Assembly: GCF_000724625.1 (NCBI RefSeq)
Contig: NZ_CP007139.1
Location: forward strand, 4,960,001-5,024,000
From: Fimbriimonas ginsengisoli Gsoil 348
Lineage (GTDB): Bacteria; Armatimonadota; Fimbriimonadia; Fimbriimonadales; Fimbriimonadaceae
Reading direction: 5' to 3'
DNA: 64,000 nt
Below, one piece after another: positions 25,784 to 34,216 of this stretch. Numbering within the stretch: position 1 is the first letter of the stretch; each line of letters opens with the position of its first letter. Under the pieces are notes generated by a model. That model searched no databases and was not told the origin of the DNA. It saw only the letters and a program-made list of their open reading frames with translations. A program made the position numbers and the translations under genes.

Positions 25784-26692
25784 CTACAAGGGAAATCGCC
25801 GGAGCCGCTCGTCCGAGCATCCCACCGCGAGTTCGTTTCCGTCCGGTGAGAATGCCATCGAGATGACGCGCGCGTCTTCGATAGAGAACCGCGCGAACGG
25901 GCAGGCGTCGAAATCGACCATCTCGATCGCGTCGTGAGTGCCGAGCGCCACAATCTCCTTTCGGGGGTGGAACTCAACCAAAGGCAGACCCGAACCGACG
26001 GAGATCGACATCAGCTCTTCGCCCGATTCCAGGTTCCAAAGCGAAGCCGTTCGGAGCGCCCTCGTCGCCACCACGGTGGCAAAGGCGCTTGCCGCCATCC
26101 CGAAAACCCGTTCGTGGAGGCGACGCTTGAACACCTTCTTCCGGCTGACGATATCCCACGCGCAAAGGCTGAAGCTGTCGGTACCGGCGAGCAAGCTGCC
26201 GTCTTTCATGAAGAAGAGCGACCTTGGTGAGTCGTTATCGTGCCAAAGCGCGCGCATACCGCCGAACGCGTCCCAAACCGCGATGCTGCCGTTATCGAAG
26301 GCGGCCGCCACGTCTCCGGTCCCGGAGACGGAAAGGGCGATGGGAGAAACGATGAGGAACCCAAACGAGCGGGGCGGGGTGTAACTCCAGGTCTCTCGAC
26401 CGTTCGCTAAATTGATCGCTCGAAGGGTATCGCCCGCCGCCACGTAGAGCGTGCGGTCGTCCGGAGAAAACTGCAGTCCGCGCACCCGGTCGGTGGGGCG
26501 GATCTTCTGGCTAAGGCTTTCGAAGCTCCTCGATAGCACCACCTCGTCGCCTCGGTGGACCGCCACGTTCATTCGCACGTCGCTGGTCGCGATCAGCGAT
26601 CCACTCGGCGAGTAAACGACGTGGTTCATTCCAAAACGTTGTTGGCGAACGACTTCAAATGGATCTGGTGGTATCGCGAGACGGCTGCTCAT
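25784..26692 (-). CDS. WD40-like beta-propeller protein
   Basis: A 302-residue protein made of WD40-like blades: VRGLQFSPDDRTLYVAAGD, GSIAVWDAFGGM, SFSLCAWDIVSRK, TASLWNLESGEEL and VISMAFSPDGNELAVG. I start at the ATG at 26690-26692, which lies about 28 bases behind a good promoter. A longer frame upstream crosses that promoter. No signal peptide or enzymatic domain is seen, so it is probably a cytoplasmic scaffold. No partner is evident. Confidence 0.8.
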   Translation of the reverse strand: MSSRLAIPPDPFEVVRQQRFGMNHVVYSPSGSLIATSDVRMNVAVHRGDEVVLSRSFESLSQKIRPTDRVRGLQFSPDDRTLYVAAGDTLRAINLANGRETWSYTPPRSFGFLIVSPIALSVSGTGDVAAAFDNGSIAVWDAFGGMRALWHDNDSPRSLFFMKDGSLLAGTDSFSLCAWDIVSRKKVFKRRLHERVFGMAASAFATVVATRALRTASLWNLESGEELMSISVGSGLPLVEFHPRKEIVALGTHDAIEMVDFDACPFARFSIEDARVISMAFSPDGNELAVGCSDERLRRFPL

Positions 26693-26726
26693 GATCGAAG
26701 CTCTCCTACTAGCGTTTACTCCGGCT

Positions 26727-26755
26727 ATCTTATAGAGACTCTCCTCCCGAGTCAA
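26727..26755 (-). promoter_or_regulatory. Sigma-70-like promoter for the WD40-like gene
   Basis: On the minus strand TTGACT and TAAGAT are separated by 17 bases. The predicted transcript starts about 28 bases before the chosen ATG, which helps decide the start. Confidence 0.5.
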
Positions 26756-26782
26756 GCGGGGCCCAAAGTCCCGGTAAAGGTC

Positions 26783-28552
26783 CTAGGATATGGCGGCCCG
26801 GAGGTTCTCGATCCGACGCGAAAGGGCAGGATGGCTCGCCAATTCGTCCAGCTCGTGCATGTGCGGCATCGGAGAACCGAGGGCGAGCTTGCTCAGCGTG
26901 TTTTCGGCGGCGGACAAGTCGCCGGTCGTCTGAACCGCCAATGCGTCCGCCTCCAACTCATGCCGCTTACGGATCTTTTGACCAAACAACAGCGAGTAAA
27001 ACGAACCGAGCACGGCAAGGCCGAAACCGACTCCGGGAGCGAAGACGCGCGGCGCGCCGAACAGCATCAAGAACACGTAAAACATCGGGAGCGAGCATGC
27101 GAGCAACGGTATCGTCACCTTAAGCAGGCGGGTTTTGACGTGGCCCAGTTTATGGTGGGCGAGTTCGTGTGCCAACAGGAACCGGCGCTCCGCCGGCTCG
27201 AGGATCTGCATGGCCCGGGCGGTTACGGTGACATTCCCTTTCCGGTCGATCCGGGCGTTCGGGTACAGCACCCCCGCCGGACTCCGATCGACCTGAACAA
27301 GCTGAACCTCGGTCCCCATCAGGGCGGCCAGATCTCTCGCCTCTGCGTCGAGGCCGGCGTCACGATACTTCTCGGCGTAGTCTCCCGGTTTTGCCTTTAG
27401 GAACGGGCGGACGATGCTTTCCGCCAAGAAAAGCAAGACCAACCCGAAAACGATCGGCGCTGGTCGCCAGGCAACCTTTTGATTCAGAAATGCTTGCGAC
27501 GCTAGCAAGGTCGCGATTCCGACATATCGAACGACGGAGGTCGCCTGCCGGAAGCGGGCTCGGCGGGCAAGAGCTTCGGGGGCGACCGGCATCGGAGCCG
27601 GAAGCTTCGACTTCTCTTCCTCCGTCGCGCCAAACAGCTTCTTCTCCAATCCGCTCATTGCCTTGGCCGCCGGGGCGAGTACGACCATCGGGAGGATCAA
27701 AAACGGAATCATTACGGTGGAGAGAGTTGTGCTCCCAAACCACAAGTCCGCGATCGGCTTTAGCGCCCCGGAGTAGATGAGATAGAAAGCGAACGGAGCG
27801 TGGATGCCGACGCCGCCGGTCGAGGTGTAGCGGACGAGCTTCGAGTAGTAGCGGCGGCGCATCGGCAAGGGCAGATTCTTCCGCGAAGCCACGATCCCCG
27901 CCGCCAAGAACCCAAGCGAGGTAACCACCGGAACAAACCCCACGAAGACCCAAAAGAGTAAGCCGATACCGGTCGGCAAAGTGACCGTCGGTCTGGCCAC
28001 GAAATTAGCTTCGACGTTGGAAACGTCGAAGCTCGCGTAGGTGCGGGTGGAGTCCTCCGGAGTCCGCGCTCCCGGCGGAACGGCGTGCAGAACATATCGG
28101 AGGGCGACCTTGGCATCCCACCGGTTTTGACGGAGCGACTGGACAAGATTTCCAACCGGTACGGCTTGCTCCCCGTGTTCGATTCCGAAGGTTCCATGCC
28201 CCCATCGGAGACGCGCGGCCGCCCCGTCGCTTTCCGGAGACCACTGCACCGATACCGGGTTCCCCACGCACTTCGACCATTTAGCCAAGAAACTCGCGTA
28301 CTCTTGGGCATTTCCGCTGGGAGGTCCAACCATCAGGATCTCACCCGAGGAGGCCGAAAGATAGACGCTCACCACGAGGCCGTGATCGATCGGCGTGTTC
28401 GGAAATCCAAGATAGGTGCTGAGCCGGCTCAGCACCCGATGCTCCGTGGCCCCGAGGAGGCGCCCTTCACTGACGCGCTCCGGCATCTGCGCCGGGACGC
28501 AAGCCGTCGCAACCAACCACAAGACCAGCGCCAGGAGCCTAGGAAACCGCAT
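26783..28552 (-). CDS. Membrane-embedded M48-family zinc peptidase
   Basis: A 589-residue protein with an N-terminal signal peptide and about six to seven membrane segments. The M48 active site HELAH is at residues 462-466, with the third zinc ligand in HELEADALAV (Glu534), as in HtpX and Ste24-type peptidases. The C-terminal SHPALSRRIENL is also typical. Residues 25-185 form an additional extracytoplasmic domain not common to HtpX. It likely degrades misfolded membrane or envelope proteins. The promoter (28562-28590) lies so close to the ATG that the transcript may be leaderless. Confidence 0.9.
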   Translation of the reverse strand: MRFPRLLALVLWLVATACVPAQMPERVSEGRLLGATEHRVLSRLSTYLGFPNTPIDHGLVVSVYLSASSGEILMVGPPSGNAQEYASFLAKWSKCVGNPVSVQWSPESDGAAARLRWGHGTFGIEHGEQAVPVGNLVQSLRQNRWDAKVALRYVLHAVPPGARTPEDSTRTYASFDVSNVEANFVARPTVTLPTGIGLLFWVFVGFVPVVTSLGFLAAGIVASRKNLPLPMRRRYYSKLVRYTSTGGVGIHAPFAFYLIYSGALKPIADLWFGSTTLSTVMIPFLILPMVVLAPAAKAMSGLEKKLFGATEEEKSKLPAPMPVAPEALARRARFRQATSVVRYVGIATLLASQAFLNQKVAWRPAPIVFGLVLLFLAESIVRPFLKAKPGDYAEKYRDAGLDAEARDLAALMGTEVQLVQVDRSPAGVLYPNARIDRKGNVTVTARAMQILEPAERRFLLAHELAHHKLGHVKTRLLKVTIPLLACSLPMFYVFLMLFGAPRVFAPGVGFGLAVLGSFYSLLFGQKIRKRHELEADALAVQTTGDLSAAENTLSKLALGSPMPHMHELDELASHPALSRRIENLRAAIS

Positions 28553-28561
28553 TCGGGGATT

Positions 28562-28590
28562 ACGATATCATTTGTACTAAGGTTCGGCAA
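28562..28590 (-). promoter_or_regulatory. Possible promoter for the M48 peptidase gene
   Basis: On the minus strand TTGCCG and TATCGT are separated by 17 bases. The -10 element lies only 10 bases before the ATG, implying an almost leaderless mRNA. The match is moderate. Confidence 0.35.
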
Positions 28591-28676
28591 GTTAAATTAG
28601 CTTCTCTTTCCGACCGAGCACCGTCAATGCCCGGCCCGCCTGCGGAACCTTCCCCGCCCGCCGCCGTCCGCATACC

Positions 28677-29117
28677 ATGCGAGTAGAGCAGGTAATGACT
28701 TCGGGCCCGGCATGTTGTCAGGCCGATACGATGATCCAAGAAGCTGCGAAGATGATGATCGAGCGCGACTGCGGCGCCATCCCGGTCGTCGACGGCGGCG
28801 ATCACTCGATGCGGGTCATCGGTCTCATCACGGACCGCGACATCACCGTCCGCGCGGTCGCGGCAGGCAAAGATCCGGGACAGACTGCGGTGCGAGAGGC
28901 GATGAGCCATCCCGTGGCGACCATTAACAAGAGCGCGTCTCTCGACGAGTGCCTCCACCTCATGGAGCAGAACCAGGTTCGGCGCATGCCGGTCGTCGAC
29001 GGTAGCGGATGCCTGGTAGGGATCGTCGCCCAAGCCGATATCGCCCGCCAGCCCGACGGCAAGGTGGCAGAGTTGGTGCAAGAGGTCTCGAAGGGATTCG
29101 ACTCCGGCCACGCCTAG
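28677..29117 (+). CDS. Two-CBS-domain protein
   Basis: A 146-residue protein consisting only of a tandem CBS pair (Bateman module). Each half has the pattern VMTSGPACCQADTMIQEAAKMM ... GLITDRDI and AMSHPVATINKSASLDECLHLM ... GIVAQADIA. Such stand-alone modules bind adenosine nucleotides and regulate partners. The ACC stretch near residue 12 is Cys-rich. The following gene (29220) may be a functional neighbour, both resembling stress-type proteins. Confidence 0.9.
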   Translation: MRVEQVMTSGPACCQADTMIQEAAKMMIERDCGAIPVVDGGDHSMRVIGLITDRDITVRAVAAGKDPGQTAVREAMSHPVATINKSASLDECLHLMEQNQVRRMPVVDGSGCLVGIVAQADIARQPDGKVAELVQEVSKGFDSGHA

Positions 29118-29219
29118 GACCGATTTCCGCCTCCCGGAACCGTTCCCCGCGCGCTCCGTCCGAAGGATCGGGGCCGCGCATTAGCGGACCTGCACTAGCA
29201 AGAACTTAAGGAGAGAACC

Positions 29220-30302
29220 ATGTCCACCCTATACGCTTCCTTTCTCGACGCGACGGCCGCCGAGCACGCGGCGGCCGCGCTGCTCGACCACGGCGCCCGG
29301 TCCGAAGACCTGAGCATCATCGCCAACGAGCAGTTTCGCAACCGAGTGACCTTCGACTCGGCGTCGGCCGAAGCGGCGGCGAAAACCGGCATTACGACGA
29401 CCACCGCCGCCGATGCCGGTGTGGGGGCGGCGAAGGGCTCGCTGGCCGGACTCGGGGTCGGAATCTTGGGAGCCATGGCGGCTCTCTTCATTCCCGGTGT
29501 GGGGATCGTGCTCGGCGGTGGCGCGTTGGCGGCCGCGGTCGGAGCGGCGGCAGCGGCGACCGCGGCCGGCGCAGCCGCCGGCGGAGTCGCCGGATTCCTG
29601 AAGGACCAGGGGATCGGCGACGAAATGGCGCTCAATTACTCTCGCGCCATCGACGAGGGAGGCGCCCTCTTGGCGATCAACATTCCCTCTGGCGACTTAA
29701 CCGCGACCGAGATCGAGCCGTATCTCCTGAAATACGGGGCTCTGCACGTGGAGACATATAACCATCCGCGGAACTTCATGGCCGGTCACGACGATGCCGG
29801 AGTGAGCGTGTTACCCGCCGAGCAGGTCGTCTTCACCAACCCGGTTCCGGCGGTGGAATTGGAAGCGCCATACCCACCGAACAGTCTCACTACGATGGCG
29901 ACGGTCCCCAGCAGTACGCCGGCCGCCGCCGCGGCTCTCAATTCCGCCGACGTTCGACCGACCTTGATCGATCCGGTCACCGGCGCGATGCGGGAGGGGG
30001 TGGTGATCGACCCGCTCACCGGGGTCGAGCGGCCGGTCAAGAGCGTGAATGGCGCGATCGTCTACGCGGATGTCGCGCCGGCGGCGCCGGTGTACGCGCA
30101 GCCGGTGGTCGCCGCTCCCGCCGCCGTGGAGCCGGCGATGGCTCCGGCGAGCGGGGGGTTCACCCTCGCGGACGTGACCCCCGTGGAGATCGATCCGGTC
30201 AGCGGAGTCGTGACCCGAGGCACCGTAACCGACCCGGTTTCGGGGCGTGTTCGTGCCGTAAGGGTTGTAAATGGCTCGATCGTTTACGCCGACGTAATCT
30301 AA
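29220..30302 (+). CDS. Glycine-zipper stress-type protein with two C-terminal repeats
   Basis: A 360-residue protein with a strong ribosome binding site (AAGGAGAG, 7 bases before ATG). Residues 1-50 resemble the N-terminus of general-stress 17M/YflT-type proteins (ASFLDATAAEHAAAALLDHG). Residues 65-125 are a very Gly/Ala-rich glycine-zipper segment that could insert into membranes. The C-terminal half carries two tandem copies of a unit of about 40 residues: DVRPTLIDPVTG ... VNGAIVYADV and DVTPVEIDPVSG ... VNGSIVYADV, joined by an Ala/Pro linker. The repeat unit is not a domain I recognise. It lies about 100 bases downstream of the CBS gene. Confidence 0.75.
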   Translation: MSTLYASFLDATAAEHAAAALLDHGARSEDLSIIANEQFRNRVTFDSASAEAAAKTGITTTTAADAGVGAAKGSLAGLGVGILGAMAALFIPGVGIVLGGGALAAAVGAAAAATAAGAAAGGVAGFLKDQGIGDEMALNYSRAIDEGGALLAINIPSGDLTATEIEPYLLKYGALHVETYNHPRNFMAGHDDAGVSVLPAEQVVFTNPVPAVELEAPYPPNSLTTMATVPSSTPAAAAALNSADVRPTLIDPVTGAMREGVVIDPLTGVERPVKSVNGAIVYADVAPAAPVYAQPVVAAPAAVEPAMAPASGGFTLADVTPVEIDPVSGVVTRGTVTDPVSGRVRAVRVVNGSIVYADVI

Positions 30303-30327
30303 CTGGGAACCAGCGATACCAGATCAG

Positions 30328-30377
30328 GCGTCCATGGGTTATATTCGGAGGGCGTCCCGCCAAAAAAGTGGGACGCC
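30328..30377 (+). promoter_or_regulatory. Competing hairpins in the leader of the next gene
   Basis: GGGACGCC at 30370-30377 can pair perfectly with GGCGTCCC at 30351-30358. Its 7-base core GGACGCC can also pair with an earlier GGCGTCC at 30328-30334. The shorter hairpin encloses an A-rich loop. It may be a terminator of the upstream gene or an attenuator before 30411. Confidence 0.4.
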
Positions 30378-30410
30378 TTCGCAGTCTAAGCCCCGAGGAG
30401 GGATCCCGAA

Positions 30411-30761
30411 ATGCAACCACAGGTCATGCAGATGCCGAGCGCTACCACGGGCGGTCATGTGATTGAGCGGCCCTACATCCGAGTCGTCTTCCAGTCCGGC
30501 CTGCCGAGAGAGGTGGGGGTTAACGGATGCCGAGTCGAAGACGTCCTAGATATCGCGCTCGACCGCCTGCTTCAATATCAAAAGGGACTGCTAGCGTGCG
30601 CCGAAAACGACGAGGCGATCCGGTCGATACGTCAGGCGCGCCAAGCTCTCGAGCTGCGCATCCGACGCCGCCAGGAGCAAGGCGTTCTCAACACGCTCTC
30701 TCGCCACCAAAATATTCGGACGGAAGACGAGGACGACGATTTCTCGGCGACCGGGGCCTAG
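30411..30761 (+). CDS. Conserved small protein of unknown function; weak resemblance to Acb2/Tad1 hairpin proteins
   Basis: A 116-residue protein with a strong ribosome binding site (GAGGAGG). Residues 22-50 form a small beta part (IRVVFQSGLPREVGVNGCRVEDVL). Residues 50-100 form a helical hairpin: ALDRLLQYQKGLLACAENDEAI, then a turn, then QALELRIRRRQEQGV. That layout (L..Q.G..AC.EN..AI, then R..RR..QGV) recalls the Acb2/Tad1-type hairpin family of phage proteins that sequester cyclic nucleotides. The acidic tail ends DDDFSATGA. The family match is weak; a housekeeping role is just as likely. The M61 gene begins 18 bases downstream. Confidence 0.6.
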   Translation: MQPQVMQMPSATTGGHVIERPYIRVVFQSGLPREVGVNGCRVEDVLDIALDRLLQYQKGLLACAENDEAIRSIRQARQALELRIRRRQEQGVLNTLSRHQNIRTEDEDDDFSATGA

Positions 30762-30779
30762 CTCCGGTACGATGCGCGT

Positions 30780-32525
30780 ATGCATCGTCGCATCGCCACG
30801 CTTGCCCTGATTTTCGTCGCCTCGGTCGGCCGTGCCGACCTTACTTACCGAGTTCTCCCCAAACCGGCCACCGGACGGCTCGTCGTGATGATCGAGATTC
30901 CCACCCGTGGCGGGGAGACGACCCTTCAGATGCCGAGGTGGTCGCCCGGCGCTTACGTTCTTTCCGAGCCGGGAAAGAACGTCCAGGATTTTCGCGCGAG
31001 CGATGAAAACGGCGTCAGTCTGCCAGTGACCAACGTCGACCCCTCGACTTGGCGAATCGGCGCGGGTAAGGGGACCATCCAGGTGGTCTATTCCGTTCCC
31101 GGCACCCTTGCCGACGAGACGATCCATTACTCGGGTTCGTCCACGTACATGTATGTCGTGGCTCGAAAGCAGGAGCGGTGCCATCTCAGGTTGGAGATCC
31201 CCGGGGACTGGCGGGTCGCCGTCGGCTTAGACCCGGAGTCCGGCGGCAATGCTTATGGAGCGAAGAGCTACGACGTGCTGGCGGACAACCCTGTGACGAT
31301 GGGTCACTTTCTCGAGGATCACTACACTTCCGCGGGCCGCGACCATACGATCGCGATGCGGAACCCGGCCAAGTCAAAGGTCGACCGGGCTCACCTGATC
31401 AAAGCCGCCAAATTTGTCTCAGACATGCAATCCGACTTCTTTGGCGGCGCGCCGTACCACAAGTATGTCTGGCACTTCGGAGTCACCGACCGGGCCGACG
31501 GCGCGGGGGGCCTGGAGCACCTCAGCAGCACCCAGATCTCGCTGGCGGCCGGTGTCGGCCCGGTAACGGTCGGCGTGATGTCGCACGAGTTCTTTCACCT
31601 TTGGAACGTCAAGCGGATTCGTAGCCGTCCGCTCGGTCCGTTCGACTATCAGAATCTGCCGCAAACCGGGGCTCTCTGGTGGTTGGAAGGGGCGACGGAT
31701 TACTTCGCGCACCTCCTTCTCAACCGGTACGGCTGGTTCGACGGAGCCGAAATCCGGCAGCAGATCGTTAGGAATCTCGACCGTCAACGAGCAAGGCCGG
31801 CCCGGATGGAAATCTCACCCTACATGGCCAGCTATAGGGTTCGAGAGGCGAACGGCGGACGCGGTAACAGCGACGGGTTCCAAGTGAGCTATTACGACAC
31901 GGGATTCCTTTGCGCTCTTTGCCTCGATACCGAGATCCTGAGCCAAACCGGTGGCCGCCGCTCGTTGGATGACGTGGAACGGAACCTATGGAAGCTATGC
32001 CGCGACGACAAGCCAGGATTCCAAGAAGGTGAGATCCGTAACCAGTGCGTTCTGGTCGGCGGACCCGCGATGGGCGCATTCTACGACCGGGTGGTGATGA
32101 CGCCCGGCGAGCTGCCGGTGGAGGCTCAGTTGGCGAAGATCGGCCTTCGCCTGACTAAAGCAACGGAGGCGTTCGCCGATTTCGGCTTCTCCGCCATCCC
32201 GAGCGCCCAGGACAAGGGATTCCTGGTTCAGGGCGAGCCGCGCAGTTGGGATGGGCTGAAGTCCGGCGATTTGATCGTCGAAATCAACGGCGCTCCGGTC
32301 AACCAAGACTCTCCGTTCGCCTTGGCGGGAGCCTATCGAACCGCGACGGAGAAACTGAAGTCTGGGGACGTCATGAAGCTGAAGATCAGGCGAGGAACGG
32401 ACGAGCTGACCGTGACCCGCAACGTCACCGAAGGCTCACGGCCGATCAGCAAGGTCGAAGAAGATCCGAGCGCTACCGCGGCGGCGAAGCGGCTCTACGC
32501 GATCTGGATCGCGAAGAAGAGATAG
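30780..32525 (+). CDS. Secreted M61-family aminopeptidase with PDZ domain
   Basis: A 581-residue exported zinc peptidase of the glycyl-aminopeptidase family, with a signal peptide (ATLALIFVASVGRA). The order is: an N-terminal beta domain (residues 20-190), the gluzincin domain with GGLEH near 244, HEFFHLWNVKRIR (zinc site 269-273), and WWLEGATDYFAHLL with Glu303 as third ligand. A C-terminal PDZ domain (about 440-530) carries the GDLIVEINGAPV block. The start is 18 bases after the preceding stop, and an intrinsic terminator follows. It probably degrades or trims small envelope peptides. Confidence 0.92.
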   Translation: MHRRIATLALIFVASVGRADLTYRVLPKPATGRLVVMIEIPTRGGETTLQMPRWSPGAYVLSEPGKNVQDFRASDENGVSLPVTNVDPSTWRIGAGKGTIQVVYSVPGTLADETIHYSGSSTYMYVVARKQERCHLRLEIPGDWRVAVGLDPESGGNAYGAKSYDVLADNPVTMGHFLEDHYTSAGRDHTIAMRNPAKSKVDRAHLIKAAKFVSDMQSDFFGGAPYHKYVWHFGVTDRADGAGGLEHLSSTQISLAAGVGPVTVGVMSHEFFHLWNVKRIRSRPLGPFDYQNLPQTGALWWLEGATDYFAHLLLNRYGWFDGAEIRQQIVRNLDRQRARPARMEISPYMASYRVREANGGRGNSDGFQVSYYDTGFLCALCLDTEILSQTGGRRSLDDVERNLWKLCRDDKPGFQEGEIRNQCVLVGGPAMGAFYDRVVMTPGELPVEAQLAKIGLRLTKATEAFADFGFSAIPSAQDKGFLVQGEPRSWDGLKSGDLIVEINGAPVNQDSPFALAGAYRTATEKLKSGDVMKLKIRRGTDELTVTRNVTEGSRPISKVEEDPSATAAAKRLYAIWIAKKR

Positions 32526-32533
32526 GGAGGCGT

Positions 32534-32569
32534 AAAAAAGCCCGGCCGCCTTTGGCAGCCGGGCTTTTT
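32534..32569. terminator. Bidirectional intrinsic terminator
   Basis: A-run, GCCCGGC stem (32540-32546), loop, GCCGGGC (32558-32564), then TTTTT. It fits as terminator for the M61 gene on the plus strand and for rplU-rpmA on the minus strand. Confidence 0.85.
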
Positions 32570-32588
32570 CGCGATTTCTATCTTCGAT

Positions 32589-32879
32589 CTATGCTGCGAC
32601 GGCGACCGGCGCCGCTTCGGTTTCGACTTGACTCTCGTAGACCGCGACGCGTCGCTTGCCGACCGGGCCTTCGAACTTCACTTGACCGGCTCGCAGGGCG
32701 AACAGGGTGAAGTCGTTGCCGATGCCGACGCCGGGGCCGGGGAAGAACTTGGTGCCGCACTGGCGGACGAGAATCTCGCCCGACTTGACGACCTGACCGC
32801 CGTAGCGCTTGACTCCGCGCATCTTCGGCTTGCTATCGCGGCCGTTTCTGGATGATCCTTGACCTTTCTTATGTGCCAT
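32589..32879 (-). CDS. rpmA: 50S ribosomal protein L27
   Basis: A 96-residue L27, the ribosomal protein whose N-terminus reaches the peptidyl-transferase centre. It begins [16 protein letters not shown] and continues with [36 protein letters not shown] in outline, both hallmarks. The N-terminal Ala-His-Lys-Lys follows Met directly, so no cleaved leader is present as in Firmicutes. The acidic C-terminal tail is slightly extended. It follows rplU by 10 bases; the two form the usual operon, but obgE is not adjacent. Confidence 0.97.
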   Translation of the reverse strand: MAHKKGQGSSRNGRDSKPKMRGVKRYGGQVVKSGEILVRQCGTKFFPGPGVGIGNDFTLFALRAGQVKFEGPVGKRRVAVYESQVETEAAPVAVAA

Positions 32880-32889
32880 CTATTCCTCT

Positions 32890-33207
32890 TTAGCTGCCTG
32901 CCAGAACTTCCGTGATGCGGAGATGAGTTTGCGGCTGGCGGTGACCCCAGCGCTTTCGCTCGTTCTTCTTGGGCTTGTAGTTGAACGCCTCGATCTTGGG
33001 TCCCTTCGCCTGTCGGATGATCTCTCCGCGAACGAGCGCGCCCTTGATGAGCGGCGAACCGACGGTCGTATTCTCGCCGTCCACCACTAAAAGGACTTCG
33101 GACAGCTCGACAGCCGTTCCCGCCTCGCCCTCCAGTTTCTCGACGATGAGGACGTCGTTCTTGGCCGCCTTATACTGCTTGCCGCCGGTCTTTACGATTA
33201 CGTACAT
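32890..33207 (-). CDS. rplU: 50S ribosomal protein L21
   Basis: A 105-residue L21. The N-terminus MYVIVKTGGKQYKA and the C-terminal KPKKNERKRWGHRQPQTHLRI are diagnostic. It binds 23S rRNA and is the first gene of the rplU-rpmA operon. A promoter was not clear in 33208-33328, the gap to the divergent HNH gene. Confidence 0.97.
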   Translation of the reverse strand: MYVIVKTGGKQYKAAKNDVLIVEKLEGEAGTAVELSEVLLVVDGENTTVGSPLIKGALVRGEIIRQAKGPKIEAFNYKPKKNERKRWGHRQPQTHLRITEVLAGS

Positions 33208-33328
33208 GAAATCTTCTCCGCGTCATTGGCGACGCGAATCGAAATGATGGCACATTTACCCGCCCCCGATCAACTGGACGGTCAAATTTCTACCTAAGCC
33301 GAGTAACCCGTTCGGTAGAGTCGTAAGT

Positions 33329-34039
33329 ATGGAGAACGTGGCCGACGACTTTTCGAGAGGCGGAAAGCCCCCGGGGAACCTGGAGGTATTGGCCCGGCTT
33401 CTACCCGATCTGCCCACGCCGGCCGAGGCGGTACTCGACCCTGAAGAAGGGGTAAGGGCGGCTCTTCGAGGCTTAGTCGAGCGCTCACTAACGGGCCCGT
33501 TCGACTTTGCGGTGGTATTGGAAGATCCGCAAACATGTCCAAACTGCGGAGGGGCGGTCTCCGCCCCCAAGAGCCCCTATTGCAGCGAAGTTTGCCGAGA
33601 TACCGCCGCTTTCGTACGCCAGTTCCGAAGCTCCCTTCTGAACGGGGCGATCTTTGAGCGGGAACGGCAGATCGGGTTGGGGCAGGCGCTTTGGAAGATC
33701 CAGGGCGGCGGCTACCCTCTTCGGCAACGTCTCGTCACGCCGAAGGTGTTGGCAAAGGTGATCGAGCGAGATGGGGGCAAGTGCAGCGTTTGCGGGGCTC
33801 CCGCCACCGAGATCGACCACGTCGGCAGCGGGTGAAACCGTCCGATCAATTTGCGGGCCGTGTGCTCGCGCTGTAACCGGGCGAAAGGGTTTGGCGACCC
33901 ATCCTACGTGCTCAACCCAAGCGGACTCGACGAGCTCGCCGAGCGTGTCGCGTCGCCCCAACCGATACGCGTCTGCGACGACGCCGAAACCTGGGACTGG
34001 CGGGCATACCTAACCCGCCGCAACCACACCCACCCGTAG
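33329..34039 (+). pseudogene. HNH endonuclease gene interrupted by an in-frame TGA
   Basis: From the ATG at 33329 one frame runs 168 codons to a TGA at 33833-33835, and continues open in the same frame to a TAG at 34037-34039 (236 codons). The first part has a zinc cluster (CPNCGG ... YCSEVC, residues 71-90) and the start of an HNH motif, CSVCGAPATEIDHVGSG. Directly after the TGA come the rest of the motif, NRPINLRAVCSRCNRAKGF, and a normal C-terminus. HNH nucleases need both halves, and families usually have a small residue at this position, so a single Ser-to-stop change is likely. Readthrough or a sequencing error are alternatives. The final TAG lies inside a repeat (34036). Confidence 0.75.
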
Positions 34040-34196
34040 CATCGCTCCCAGCCGATGACGATCACCCAGCGCCCACCAACCGCCAACCGATCCCTCCCGA
34101 CGCGCCGTCGGGAGGGTCCCGCACCAGCGGGGCCCTTTCGGGCCTCATGCCCGACCGATGGTCGGACCCTCCCGACGGCGCGTCGGGAGGGATCGG
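34036..34196. repeat. GTAGCATCGG fragment joined to a GATCCCTCC palindrome
   Basis: GTAGCATCGCTCCCAGCC begins at 34036, one base shorter than the consensus. It is followed by CCGATCCCTCCCGACGCG (34087-34104) and its 18-base inverted partner at 34179-34196. Between them are a nested hairpin (CCCTCCCGACG/CGTCGGGAGGG) and CCGACCGATGGTCGG. The same association of two families occurs at 16841-17085. Confidence 0.8.
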
Positions 34197-34216
34197 AGCA
34201 AGGCAGGAAGCGCAGC

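Noticed and set aside
33329-34039. TGA at 33833 as a selenocysteine codon
   Set aside because: HNH nucleases do not use Sec at this place, the codon lies between motif halves, and no SECIS-like hairpin was evident just downstream.
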